DNA of 64,000 nt. Origin: Amycolatopsis suaedae (GTDB lineage: Bacteria; Actinomycetota; Actinomycetes; Mycobacteriales; Pseudonocardiaceae). The notes beneath the pieces are model-generated. The model was not told where the DNA came from, searched no databases, and saw nothing but the letters and a program-made list of their open reading frames with translations. The first letter of the stretch is position 1. Every line of letters begins with the position of its first letter. Shown one piece after another: positions 34,401-41,208 of this stretch. A program made the translations under genes and the position numbers. The stretch spans positions 62,001 to 126,000 of the forward strand of contig NZ_SFCC01000018.1 in assembly GCF_004214935.1 (NCBI RefSeq). Direction: 5' to 3'.

Positions 34401-34422
34401 CGCCGAGGTCAGGGAAGCGTGA
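31414..34422 (+). CDS. AfsR/SARP-family regulator with NB-ARC and TPR domains
   Basis: Large transcriptional regulator of 1002 residues. Domains: OmpR-type winged helix (~1-90; FEVLGPLRVVVDGEPVALPR, AIQTAVRRLRAG), bacterial transcriptional activation domain (~95-240; LDLLRFRSLADTARR, HVGRRAEALAEYRRI), NB-ARC ATPase with Walker A GPPGVGKT at 280-287 and Walker B-like KRMLVVLDNA, then ~10 TPR-like repeats (for example GDYAEAIAHAERAVPLLDE, GRLDEAMDYADRVF). GTG start, with a second GTG two codons later. It directly follows the ESX operon, so it may regulate it. Its 3' end overlaps the convergent, shorter regulator by 14 bp. Confidence 0.92.
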   Translation: MGVSFEVLGPLRVVVDGEPVALPRGRVAALLACLLARPNELVPLGRLRGWLWDDEPRDPRGAIQTAVRRLRAGVGHDVVRTGPGGYTVPATPAELDLLRFRSLADTARRHEERGARGEAARLAGLALGLWRGPAFADVDAPGFRREVVPRLENERVLATLLWARTLGDRAAAITELARLTAEHPSRQDLSEALIRLLHHVGRRAEALAEYRRISGLLSTGVGPALRELHRSVLGDVAREPATTVPPAELPSDLTGFSGRDRELSQLDSWLHAGGTAVVTGPPGVGKTALAVHWAHRAAARFPDGQLFVDLRGWAPGQPRTPGATLRYLLGSLGVPAGRIPADPGQAEALYRRTLAGKRMLVVLDNAANAGQVRTLLPDTPGVATIVTSRDGLHQLPANRLTLDVPTAREAVAILAGILPTGAGHADLPELSELCGRLPLALRIAGANVASRPDASPRAYLDELRDGRLDALEVTGDRDAAVRAAFDASYQRLPPPARRLFRLFGTAPGADVSAAAAGALAATAPRTTRRHLDALTAAQLLRETAPGRFAMHDLLREYAAERAHATDRDTELRQARTRLHDWYLHSTDNAIRALDPAIAYAPLPPVPCGLRPAAPRDQRDAKRWLDAEQDNLVATILDAATGSGAHAWQLTFTLGTYFHSARPLEAWRAAAEAAYTAADTAVARVAALAGLAHLHHCTGDYAEAIAHAERAVPLLDEADWPTGECAIRWLLGMAHQHTGSLDTAAAQHRRVLTLTDRHAFTFHNLSTIAEQAGRLDEAMDYADRVFRESVAAGDDVGVAAALLATGRVHHHRGNLAEAEEALLRAYALVSGLDPLATARAELSLARLHVDQGRHADAADHAARVLRFAESAADRPSQAGARYVTAMVELHQGNAGAAAAQLTEALALAERSRLGYATVELLIGLAAAEDRADRALGHLGRALDLSGRVGCRGLAALAHLVRATVLRAIDADAAAEAARAAVTISGATGHRLVHARALAEVREA

Positions 34423-35629
34423 GCGGTTCGAGACGCAGCAGCCGCGCGCTGTGGGTGACGGTGAGCCCGGCGAGGTGCTGCCGGCTGGTCACGATCACCC
34501 TGCTGCGGGTCGCCCCGGGCAGCAGCGGCCGCACCTGGTCGGCGGCCCCGGCGTCGTCCAGTACCAGCAGCGCGCGGCGCCGGGCCAGCAGCGACCGCAG
34601 CAGGGCCGACGCCCGGTCGACGTCCTCCGGCACCCGGCCGGCCGGCACGCCCAGTGAGGTCAGCAGGCACGCGAGTGCTTCGCCCGCACGCACCGCGCCA
34701 CCGAGCAGGTCGACGTACAACCTGCCGTCGGGAAACCGTTCCGCCGCGCGGTCTCCCCAGTGCAGCGCGAGCGCCGTCTTGCCGGCACCGGGCGCGCCGA
34801 CGATCACCACGACACCGGCTTCCGCTCCCAGCAACCGGTCCAGTTCAGCCAGCTCGGCGTCACGCCCGCGGAACCGGGCGGGCGGTGCCGAATCCGCGCC
34901 CACGATCTCCCGGTGCAGGCGGCGAAGCGACGGTGACGGGTCGAGGCCGAGTTCGGCGGCGAGCACCCGGCAGGTGTCGTGGTACTCGGCGAGTGCCTCG
35001 GCGCGGCGGCCCGCCTGGTGCAGGGCACGCACGAGCAGCTCGCGGATCTCCTCCCGCAGCGGGTACTCCGCACGCAACGCGCTCAGCTCGCCGACGGCGA
35101 GCGCGTGCTCGCCGAGCCTCGACCACACCCGCACCAGCAGCAGGCGCGCGGCGAGCCGCTGCTCGGCGAGCGGAACACCCTCCTCGTCCCGCAGCCGGCG
35201 CGACGGCACGCCGTCGAACGGGTCGCCACGCCACAACGCCAGCGCGGCGGGGAGTTCCGCCGCCGCCCCACGCAGGTCCCCGTCCGCCACCAGGGCATCG
35301 GCGCGGGCCACCGCCGTGGTGAACCGCGTCAGGTCGAGGTCGGCCGCGCCGACGTCCAGCCGGTAGCCGCCCGCGACGGTCCGCACGACGTCGTCGCCGA
35401 GCACGTCCCGCAGCCGCCGCACGATCGTGTGAACCGCCGACTTCGGGTTGTCCGGACCGTCGCCGTCCCACAGCCAGCGGACCAGCTGATCGGTACGCAC
35501 CAACTGGTTCGCCCGTGCCAGCAGACCGGCCAGCAGCGTCAGTACCCGGCCGCGCGGGAGCGGCACGGCCCGCCCGCCGATCTCGGCGCACACCGGACCG
35601 AGCACCCGGAACGAGACAGCCCTGCGCAC
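34409..35629 (-). CDS. AfsR/SARP-type regulator truncated within its NB-ARC domain
   Basis: A 406-residue regulator. Domains: OmpR-type winged helix (~1-90; FRVLGPVCAEIGGRAVPLPR, AVHTIVRRLRDVLG), activation domain (~95-240; LTRFTTAVARADALV, HQAGRRAEALAEYHDT), and the first part of NB-ARC with Walker A GAPGAGKT at 278-285 and LLVLDDAG. It stops at LRLEPLTLP, where family members continue into the rest of the ATPase and TPRs. The stop lies inside the 3' end of the convergent larger regulator, as if an end-joining deletion had removed the remainder. GTG start; a divergent gene begins 13 bp away. It may still work as a short SARP. Confidence 0.85.
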   Translation of the reverse strand: MRRAVSFRVLGPVCAEIGGRAVPLPRGRVLTLLAGLLARANQLVRTDQLVRWLWDGDGPDNPKSAVHTIVRRLRDVLGDDVVRTVAGGYRLDVGAADLDLTRFTTAVARADALVADGDLRGAAAELPAALALWRGDPFDGVPSRRLRDEEGVPLAEQRLAARLLLVRVWSRLGEHALAVGELSALRAEYPLREEIRELLVRALHQAGRRAEALAEYHDTCRVLAAELGLDPSPSLRRLHREIVGADSAPPARFRGRDAELAELDRLLGAEAGVVVIVGAPGAGKTALALHWGDRAAERFPDGRLYVDLLGGAVRAGEALACLLTSLGVPAGRVPEDVDRASALLRSLLARRRALLVLDDAGAADQVRPLLPGATRSRVIVTSRQHLAGLTVTHSARLLRLEPLTLP

Positions 35630-35641
35630 CGTCTCACCGTA

Positions 35642-36442
35642 GTGCCAGCCCCAGCAACGGCTGCCGGACAGATCGTCCGGCACGCCGGCAACGTCGAGTC
35701 CATCCGGCTGCGGTTCACCGCGGTGAAGGACGCCAGCGCGTCGATCGCGGACGACGACAGCGCCTGCGGGCTGCTCTGCCGGTGGGTCACCGAGTCGTTC
35801 CGGGCCCGCCACGTCCGCCAGGACGAGCTGTTCGCGTTCATCGAGGAGAACCTCCGGCTCATCGGGGTGTCGCTGTGCGACGCAGCGGACACCTCGGTCC
35901 CGGAACCCGACCCGGTGCGGCTGGCGGCGCTGCCGTCGCTCGTGGCGCCGGTACCGGAGGCGGCCCCGGCCCGTCTCGGCTGGACCATCGAGCACGTCGA
36001 GCCGCTGCGGGACGTGCTGGACCAGCTGACCGGCAAGCCGCACGTCATCACCTCACATGCCGCGACCTGGTACAACATCGCGAACGAACTGCATGCCATG
36101 GCCGTGGAGCTGGCGGACCACGTCGCCTGCGACATCCCCGGCTGGCACGGGGCGGCGGCCGAGGAACACCGGAACCTGATGGCCAACAACGTCGAGGGCA
36201 TCAGGCAGCTCGGCGCGATTTCCGCCGCGCTGGCCGAGATCACCGAAAGCGTCGGCGTCCTCGTCGCGCAGACGCGGCGGATCGTGCACGACCTCGTCCT
36301 GGACCTGGTGGCGCTCACGCTGCCGCTTCCGGTGGCGGCGGTGCGGGACGGGACGTTCGCCCGCTGGGCCCGCCGGATCAGCGTCTACGCGGTGGCGCTC
36401 GGCACCACGCTGACCCATCTGGACAGGCGCCTCAACGGCTGA
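35642..36442 (+). CDS. WXG-type ESX substrate candidate
   Basis: A 266-residue helical protein. N-terminal ~75 residues (QIVRHAGNVESIRLRFTAVK, then GLLCRWVTESF, DELFAFIEENLRLIG) match an ESX-target helical domain. The second half repeats the layout seen at 30031-30945: VEPLRDVLDQLTGKP, ATWYNIANELHAMAVELADH, and the turn motif GWHGAAAEEHRNLM. The GTG start is chosen because it keeps the whole N-terminal domain; later in-frame GTGs would cut it. A divergent regulator starts 12 bp away, so the promoters overlap. It ends 3 bp before the stop of the convergent gene. Function inferred only from family shape. Confidence 0.78.
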   Translation: MPAPATAAGQIVRHAGNVESIRLRFTAVKDASASIADDDSACGLLCRWVTESFRARHVRQDELFAFIEENLRLIGVSLCDAADTSVPEPDPVRLAALPSLVAPVPEAAPARLGWTIEHVEPLRDVLDQLTGKPHVITSHAATWYNIANELHAMAVELADHVACDIPGWHGAAAEEHRNLMANNVEGIRQLGAISAALAEITESVGVLVAQTRRIVHDLVLDLVALTLPLPVAAVRDGTFARWARRISVYAVALGTTLTHLDRRLNG

Positions 36443-36445
36443 GCG

Positions 36446-36877
36446 TCAGACCTGCTCCAGGTAGGGCCGGTCGTACCAGCCGTCGTCATCGTCGCCGGGG
36501 TCCCGGTCCGCCGCGGCCGGGCTCTCCCGGTCGGCCGCGCGGGCCGCCAGCTCCCGCAGCCCGTCCTCGGTCGCCTCGACGGTCTCGGCGTCCATGGTGG
36601 CCAGCTCGGCGACCTGCTGCTCCAGTCCGGCCCACGCCTCGGCGGCCAGCCGCTGCCGCACCTCGGCGGGCAACGCGTCGATCAGCCGCGACAAGCCCTG
36701 TGCCTGCACGAGAAGCTCCTCCCGCACCGGACCGTGTGCCAGCAGCTCGTGCGGCTGCCGCCGCCCGGCGACCACCTCGGCGGCGAAGTCGCCACTGGGG
36801 CCACCGGTCGCGGCCAGCAGCCGCAGCATCGTCTGGCGGGCCCGCTGTCCCTGTTCCGTCTCGAACGGGTTGTCCAT
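36446..36877 (-). CDS. Acidic-tailed partner protein of the ESX locus, second copy
   Basis: A 143-residue protein, helical with repeated charged segments, a central VVAGRRQPHELLAHGPVREE motif and an acidic-aromatic tail (DDDDGWYDRPYLEQV). Layout and tail resemble the protein at 30945-31403. ATG (MDNPFETEQ) is preceded by GGAGGG at short spacing; a GTG five codons upstream would overlap the preceding stop as GTGA. It follows the long WXG protein on the same strand, the same gene order as in the other module. No known family recognised. Confidence 0.75.
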   Translation of the reverse strand: MDNPFETEQGQRARQTMLRLLAATGGPSGDFAAEVVAGRRQPHELLAHGPVREELLVQAQGLSRLIDALPAEVRQRLAAEAWAGLEQQVAELATMDAETVEATEDGLRELAARAADRESPAAADRDPGDDDDGWYDRPYLEQV

Positions 36878-36888
36878 GGTCCCTCCGG

Positions 36889-38106
36889 TCACAACCGAGC
36901 CCGCTCGCGCTTGGCAGGGCACTCGGCGTCGCGGTGCTCGTAGAACTCCGGCCACCGCGGCGGCTCCGCCGCGGCGATGGTGATGCCGGCGGCCCTGGCC
37001 GAGGCCTCGCCCATGGCGATCTGGTGGCCCCAGCCGAGCAGCGTGCTGACCGCCGTCTGAGCGATACCGAACGCGTCCAGGAAGGACAGCACCAGGTGCA
37101 CCAGTTGCACGAGGTCGCGGTTCTCGAGGAACTCGATGATGTTGCCGCCGCGACCGAGGCTCGCCAGCACATGCTGGATCACCTCGACGAGGTCCTCGCC
37201 CGACTTCAGTGCGATGGTCTTGCCCTCGGCGAGGATCAGCAACGCGATGTCGATCGCGGCGCTGACGCTGTGCCGGATCGTCTGCATGAGGTGGTAGGCC
37301 GTCTGCGCCAGTGCCTGGATCACCTGGCTCGCATGGTCGAAGTACTGGGCGAGCTGGGTGACGGCGGAGTGGTAGGCGGCGAGCCAGTTCTTCGCCCGGT
37401 CGGCGGCCTCCCCTGTCCACGGCTCCTGGATCCCGTACTGGCCGTGCTTGATGTTGACCGCGATCTTCCCGAATCCCTCTGCGGCGTCGGCGTAGACGAC
37501 GGCCTGCTTCTGCAGCACGCTCCAGTCGCCGACGAGGGCGTCGCCGAGCATCTCGATGAAGTCCTTGTCGCTACCGGTCAGGACCTTGATCAACGCGGCG
37601 ACGTCGCCGAGCGACCCGCCCAGCCCGGTGAGCTCCTCGGCCTCCTTCCATGCCTTGACCGGCCACCACGACGGGTCCTCGAGCTTGTGCTGGTCGGGCC
37701 CGGCGTAGCCCACCGGCAGCGCGTCCCGGAACTTCCTCGCCTCGCCGGGGCCCGGCACGTCGTCCGGCGGAACCGGTGCGGCGTCCGGTTCCGGATGGAT
37801 CCCGTCCAGCCGCTCGGCCACGCGCTTGTCGACTGCCGAGTACCAGCACCCGGCGCAGCACAGTTCGGTCCCGGCGGTGCCGGCCAGCCCCACGGCGGAC
37901 CGGGCCAGGCTCTGCGACATCTCCTGCCACTCGTCGAGCTTCGGCCAGATCTGGGCCAGGAATCCCTCACCGTGTTCGGTGTCCTGGCCACTTCCGTCAC
38001 CGGCCACCCGGTCGAACCAGACCCGGTAAGTGTCCGCGGCGTCACCCGCCCGCGCCACCAGATTGCCGAGAGCGCAGACGGCCTCCGGCTCCACGGAAAA
38101 CCCCAC
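36889..38106 (-). CDS. Long WXG-like ESX substrate candidate, second module
   Basis: A 405-residue protein. The first ~70 residues are a helical ESX-target domain (FSVEPEAVCALGNLVARAG), followed by a Cys cluster CCAGCWYSAVDKRV and a Pro-rich linker. Residues ~165-275 carry the same module as the proteins at 30031 and 35642: LIKVLTGSDKDFIEMLGDAL, WSVLQKQAVVYADAAEGF, and the turn PWTGEAADRAKNWL. The C-terminal ~120 residues are amphipathic helices and end in a charged tail (EHRDAECPAKRERARL). GTG (VGFSVEPEAV) is chosen after a GGGGGAAGG site. Likely type VII substrate; no enzymatic domain seen. Confidence 0.8.
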   Translation of the reverse strand: MGFSVEPEAVCALGNLVARAGDAADTYRVWFDRVAGDGSGQDTEHGEGFLAQIWPKLDEWQEMSQSLARSAVGLAGTAGTELCCAGCWYSAVDKRVAERLDGIHPEPDAAPVPPDDVPGPGEARKFRDALPVGYAGPDQHKLEDPSWWPVKAWKEAEELTGLGGSLGDVAALIKVLTGSDKDFIEMLGDALVGDWSVLQKQAVVYADAAEGFGKIAVNIKHGQYGIQEPWTGEAADRAKNWLAAYHSAVTQLAQYFDHASQVIQALAQTAYHLMQTIRHSVSAAIDIALLILAEGKTIALKSGEDLVEVIQHVLASLGRGGNIIEFLENRDLVQLVHLVLSFLDAFGIAQTAVSTLLGWGHQIAMGEASARAAGITIAAAEPPRWPEFYEHRDAECPAKRERARL

Positions 38107-38184
38107 GGCCTTCCCCCTTCGCGTCGAAAGTACCCATCCGACGCGGGCGAGTGTTGACAGGTTCCCATCCGATGTCACATCCGG

Positions 38185-39048
38185 TCAGCGCAGCGCCGGG
38201 ATGACCTCTGCCGCCAGCCGCTCGAACTTCTCCGCCTGCCGTGGGGTCTCCGGCCAGCCCAGGACGAACGCCTCGATGCCCGCCTCGCTCAGCCGGCCCA
38301 CCAGGTCTTCCAGCGAGGCACCCGGTGCCAGCGGATCGGTGGTGTCCCAGAGCAGGAACTGCCGCCGCAGCGTAGACGGGTCGCGGCCGGCCGCGAGGCA
38401 CAGCTCGTCCAGCCGCGCGTTCTGCTCCCGCGTGCGGGCGACGATCTCGTCGACCGGCGCCCCGAACTGCCCGTTGGAGTTCCAGATGTCGGCTCGCTCC
38501 GCGGCGACCCGCAGCAGGGTCGGCGCCTGGCCGCCGACGATGATCGGCGGCCGCCGCACCGGCCCCGGCGCGGTCGGCACGTCCCGCACCCGGTACCAGT
38601 CGCCCTCGAAGGTGAACGGCTTGCCGTCGGCACGCAGGATTCCGTCGACGATCGCCGTGTACTCGGCGAACCGGCCGACCCGCTCCCGCACCGGCCACGG
38701 CCGTGAGCCGACGGCCTGGTGGTCGGACTCGAAGACACCGGCGCCCAGGCCGAGTTCAAGCCTGCCGCGGGACAACTGGTCCACCGTCATGGCCTGCTTG
38801 GCGAGTACGGCGGGTTCGCGCAGGATCGGGTTGTTCACCAGTGGCCCGAGCGCGATCCGCGACGTCTGCACGGCCGCGGCGGCGAGCAGGCTCCAGCCGT
38901 CGAGGAACGGGCCGGAGAGGTCGCGGAAGTCGCCGATGTGGTCGGCGAGGTAGAGCTGGTCGAATCCGAGTTCCTCGATGCGGCGGAACCGTGCCGTCAG
39001 CTGGGTTGCCGGCGCGTCCGGCATCACGATGACCCCAAAACGTCTCAT
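38185..39048 (-). CDS. Luciferase-like (LLM) F420/flavin-dependent oxidoreductase
   Basis: TIM-barrel oxidoreductase of 287 residues using F420 or FMN. Visible: RRFGVIVMPDAPATQL start, LYLADHIGDF, SRIALGPLVNNPILREPAVL, LSRGRLELGLGAGVF, IIVGGQAPTLLRVAAERADI, and SLEDLVGRLSEAGIEAFVLG. Typical length and motifs of the F420-dependent branch. ATG at MRRFG; a longer in-frame start would run through the palindromic control region. It is divergent from an HxlR regulator with a 10-bp palindrome and two TACCCAC repeats between, so it is the probable target of that regulator. Substrate unknown. Confidence 0.88.
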   Translation of the reverse strand: MRRFGVIVMPDAPATQLTARFRRIEELGFDQLYLADHIGDFRDLSGPFLDGWSLLAAAAVQTSRIALGPLVNNPILREPAVLAKQAMTVDQLSRGRLELGLGAGVFESDHQAVGSRPWPVRERVGRFAEYTAIVDGILRADGKPFTFEGDWYRVRDVPTAPGPVRRPPIIVGGQAPTLLRVAAERADIWNSNGQFGAPVDEIVARTREQNARLDELCLAAGRDPSTLRRQFLLWDTTDPLAPGASLEDLVGRLSEAGIEAFVLGWPETPRQAEKFERLAAEVIPALR

Positions 39049-39083
39049 ACCGCTACCCTCGACGGCACCGTATGATCCGGCAA

Positions 39084-39110
39084 GTACCCACTTCGAAGTC
39101 AGATACCCAC
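39084..39110. promoter_or_regulatory. Probable HxlR operator between LLM gene and HxlR gene
   Basis: A perfect palindrome ACTTCGAAGT (39090-39099) lies between two direct copies of TACCCAC (39085 and 39104, 19 bp apart, nearly two helical turns). It sits between divergent LLM and HxlR genes and is the only symmetric site in the gap. Confidence 0.6.
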
Positions 39111-39129
39111 CCTCAGGTAAGGATCCAGC

Positions 39130-39471
39130 ATGACGGCCCACGGCCCGTACTCCTGTGGTCTCGACGCGGCACTCGACGTCGTCGGCGGCAAGTGGAAATC
39201 ACTCATCCTGTGGGCGCTGGCCGAGCACGGCAGGCTGCGGTTCGGCGAGCTGCGGCGGGAGGTTCCGGGCATCACCGAGAAGATGCTCGTCCAGCAGCTG
39301 CGTCAGCTCGAGGCCGACGGGCTGGTGGACCGCGAGGTGCACCAGCAGGTGCCGCCCAAGGTGGAGTACTCGATGACCGACTTCGGCGCGACGCTCAACG
39401 AGGCCCTCGTACCGCTCGGCGAGTGGGGCGAGCGGAACATGCGGCGCATCGTGGAGCGGAGGGCCGGATGA
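39130..39471 (+). CDS. HxlR family transcriptional regulator
   Basis: Winged helix-turn-helix regulator of 113 residues. The HxlR signature is clear: CGLDAALDVVGGKWKSLILW, RFGELRREVPGITEKMLVQQ, and LEADGLVDREVHQQVPPKV followed by YSMTDFG. The conserved Cys near the N-terminus (YSCGLDA) is where redox-sensing members respond to electrophiles, so it may sense a reactive carbonyl. Its stop overlaps the next ATG. It is divergent from an LLM oxidoreductase, which is its likely target through the palindrome in between. Confidence 0.92.
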   Translation: MTAHGPYSCGLDAALDVVGGKWKSLILWALAEHGRLRFGELRREVPGITEKMLVQQLRQLEADGLVDREVHQQVPPKVEYSMTDFGATLNEALVPLGEWGERNMRRIVERRAG

Positions 39472-39824
39472 GCGCGAGCAGCGAGGACTTCCACCGGCTC
39501 GTCGACTCGCTCGACGAGATCGAGCAGGGACAGGGGCGCGACTGGACGTCCTACAGCGTGCGCGGCAAGCGGTTCGGCTACTACTGGCCGCGTACCCAGA
39601 CGGTCGGGCTGAAGCAGACGCTGTCCGAGCAGCGGGCGCTGGTGTCGGAGCGGCCGGACGTGTTCGAGGAGCAGTTCACCGCTGGCGGTTTCGGCTGGGT
39701 CGTCGTGCATCTGGCCGGGGTCGAGGCCGACGAGCTGGCCGAACTGGTCTACGAGGCGTGGCGGCTGAGCGCGCCGGAGGACCTGCTGGCCACGCCACCG
39801 TCGTGGGCGCCGGAGCCGGCGTAG
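39468..39824 (+). CDS. MmcQ/YjbR family protein
   Basis: A 118-residue protein with the compact alpha/beta fold of the MmcQ/YjbR (DNA-binding-like) superfamily: SVRGKRFGYYWPRTQTVGLK, VFEEQFTAGGFGWVVVHLAG, and a C-terminal helix ELAELVYEAWRLSAP. The family is widespread but its biochemical function is not established. ATG overlaps the HxlR stop (ATGA), so the two are co-expressed. It ends 12 bp before the stop of the convergent membrane protein. Confidence 0.85.
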   Translation: MSASSEDFHRLVDSLDEIEQGQGRDWTSYSVRGKRFGYYWPRTQTVGLKQTLSEQRALVSERPDVFEEQFTAGGFGWVVVHLAGVEADELAELVYEAWRLSAPEDLLATPPSWAPEPA

Positions 39825-39836
39825 CCGGACCGGCCG

Positions 39837-40544
39837 TCATTTCCCCAGCAGCTGCGGAAACCACAGCCGGGCGACGGCATCCCTGGCGACCAGGAAGCCC
39901 GCGATGGCGAGTACCCAGCCGGTTGCCGAACTCGCCTTGCCGGTGATCCAGGTGTTCATCCGGTTCAGCAGCGGCTCGACGCGCGCACGGGCGGCCAGGC
40001 GCGCGCCCAGCAAGACGAGGGCGGGCACCACCATCACCACGCAGTATCCCGCGAGCAGCGTCGCCGCCGTGACACCGTCCACACCGGACGTCGTGATCAT
40101 GCCGATGGCGCCGAGGTAGGGCAGCATCGTCGCGACCTCGATCAGTCCGGCGAGCAGTGCCAGTCCGATCAGCCACACCACCGACGAGGACTCCGCCATC
40201 GCACGTTCGCGCCACCTGGTCACACCACCGGTGTCCTTGCGGCGCTTGGGATCGAACCGGAAGCTGAGCAGGAACAGGCCCACGCCCACGACGAGCTGGA
40301 TCCACAGCGCGACCCGGCTGTCGACCGCGCCGCCCAGGACCTCGGCGACCTTCCCGGCACCGAGCACGACGAGCAGGCCGACACCGAAGTAGAAGGCGGT
40401 GATCGTGGCGAGGTAGACGAGTACCCGTCCAATTCGGACTTGGCCTGGCGCGAGCAGCAGCCAGACCGGGATGAACAGCGTGCCGATGCTGGTGCTGTCC
40501 AGCAGGGCGAGGCCGATCAAGGACAGGATCAGGCCGACGGTCAA
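39837..40544 (-). CDS. GAP family membrane protein (Sap, sulfolipid-1-addressing-like)
   Basis: A 235-residue integral membrane protein with about six predicted helices (for example VGLILSLIGLALLDSTSIGT, VLVYLATITAFYFGVGLLVV, WLIGLALLAGLIEVATMLPY, GWVLAIAGFLVARDAVA). The DSTSIGT segment after the first helix and the polar, Arg-rich centre are typical of the Sap/GAP family, linked to export of surface lipids in mycobacteria. TTG start is chosen because GGGGGAAA lies just upstream and no ATG/GTG fits. It is 19 bp downstream of the TetR gene on the same strand, so it is probably co-regulated. Confidence 0.83.
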   Translation of the reverse strand: MTVGLILSLIGLALLDSTSIGTLFIPVWLLLAPGQVRIGRVLVYLATITAFYFGVGLLVVLGAGKVAEVLGGAVDSRVALWIQLVVGVGLFLLSFRFDPKRRKDTGGVTRWRERAMAESSSVVWLIGLALLAGLIEVATMLPYLGAIGMITTSGVDGVTAATLLAGYCVVMVVPALVLLGARLAARARVEPLLNRMNTWITGKASSATGWVLAIAGFLVARDAVARLWFPQLLGK

Positions 40545-40563
40545 CGTTTCCCCCAGGTTGGTT

Positions 40564-41175
40564 TCAGTGCTGCCGTGCGAAGATTCGGTCGAGGTAGCCG
40601 CGGAGAAGCCCGCGGGCGACGTCCTTGGTGACCAGTTCCGGTTCCAGCGCCCGCTGGAGCGCGACCCCGTCGGCGAAGGCGGCAAGCGCGAGCGCCGCGT
40701 CCCCGGGGTCCAGACCGGGGTCGACCTCACCCGCGTTGCTGGCCATCGCGAAGGCGTACCGGCACTTGTCCCGCACGGCGGCCGTGCCGGCGACGTGCCG
40801 TGCGCGCAGCGCGGGATGGACCGCGGCGCGGGCGAGAAAGGCCAGCCAGATCCGGCCCTCACCGTCCTGTTCGGACTCGTCGGCACTGGCCAGCACGCTC
40901 ATTCCGAGGAACAGCCGCTCGCCGATGGTGGCACAGCTGTCACTGCTCAGCGCCCGCTCGACCCGGTCGTTGACCAGTTCACCGAGGTGGTCGAAGGCGA
41001 ACAGGAGCAGCTCGTCCTTGCTGCTGAAGTACGTCTGCACCAGCCCGGTCGTAGCCCCCAGCTCGCGCGCGATCCGGGGGATGCTCGCCGCGTCCAGCCC
41101 TTCGGCGCCGGCCACCCGCAGCAGGGCGTCGGCCACCTGCCGGCGGCGCAGAACTGGGTCGGCATGACGAGGCAC
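40564..41175 (-). CDS. TetR family transcriptional regulator
   Basis: Repressor of 203 residues. Helix-turn-helix SIPRIARELGATTGLVQTYF followed by SSKDELLLFAFDHL. C-terminal domain includes LAFLARAAVHPALRARHVAG and FADGVALQRALEPE, as in BetI-like regulators. GTG start (MPRHADPVL). The perfect 26-bp palindrome beginning 4 bp upstream of the start is its obvious operator, suggesting autorepression together with the membrane-protein gene downstream. Ligand unknown; a lipid or cationic compound would fit with a Sap-like transporter. Confidence 0.9.
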   Translation of the reverse strand: MPRHADPVLRRRQVADALLRVAGAEGLDAASIPRIARELGATTGLVQTYFSSKDELLLFAFDHLGELVNDRVERALSSDSCATIGERLFLGMSVLASADESEQDGEGRIWLAFLARAAVHPALRARHVAGTAAVRDKCRYAFAMASNAGEVDPGLDPGDAALALAAFADGVALQRALEPELVTKDVARGLLRGYLDRIFARQH

Positions 41176-41178
41176 GGA

Positions 41179-41204
41179 CGTAAGATTAAGACCATAATCT
41201 TACG
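41179..41204. promoter_or_regulatory. Perfect palindromic operator of the TetR/GAP operon
   Basis: CGTAAGATTA and its exact complement TAATCTTACG, separated by 6 bp. It is A+T-rich in an otherwise G+C-rich window and sits between the stop of the LLM gene and the TetR start, overlapping where a -10 would lie. Confidence 0.82.
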
Positions 41205-41208
41205 AAGG

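Noticed and set aside
34979..36442. Long plus-strand frame starting at 34979 for the WXG-type protein
   Set aside because: Its first ~220 residues lie opposite the truncated SARP gene and are non-gene-like; similarity begins after the GTG at 35642.
26958..38106. A complete type VII secretion system
   Set aside because: No EccB, EccC, EccD, EccE or mycosin gene was found, only chaperone and substrate-like proteins.
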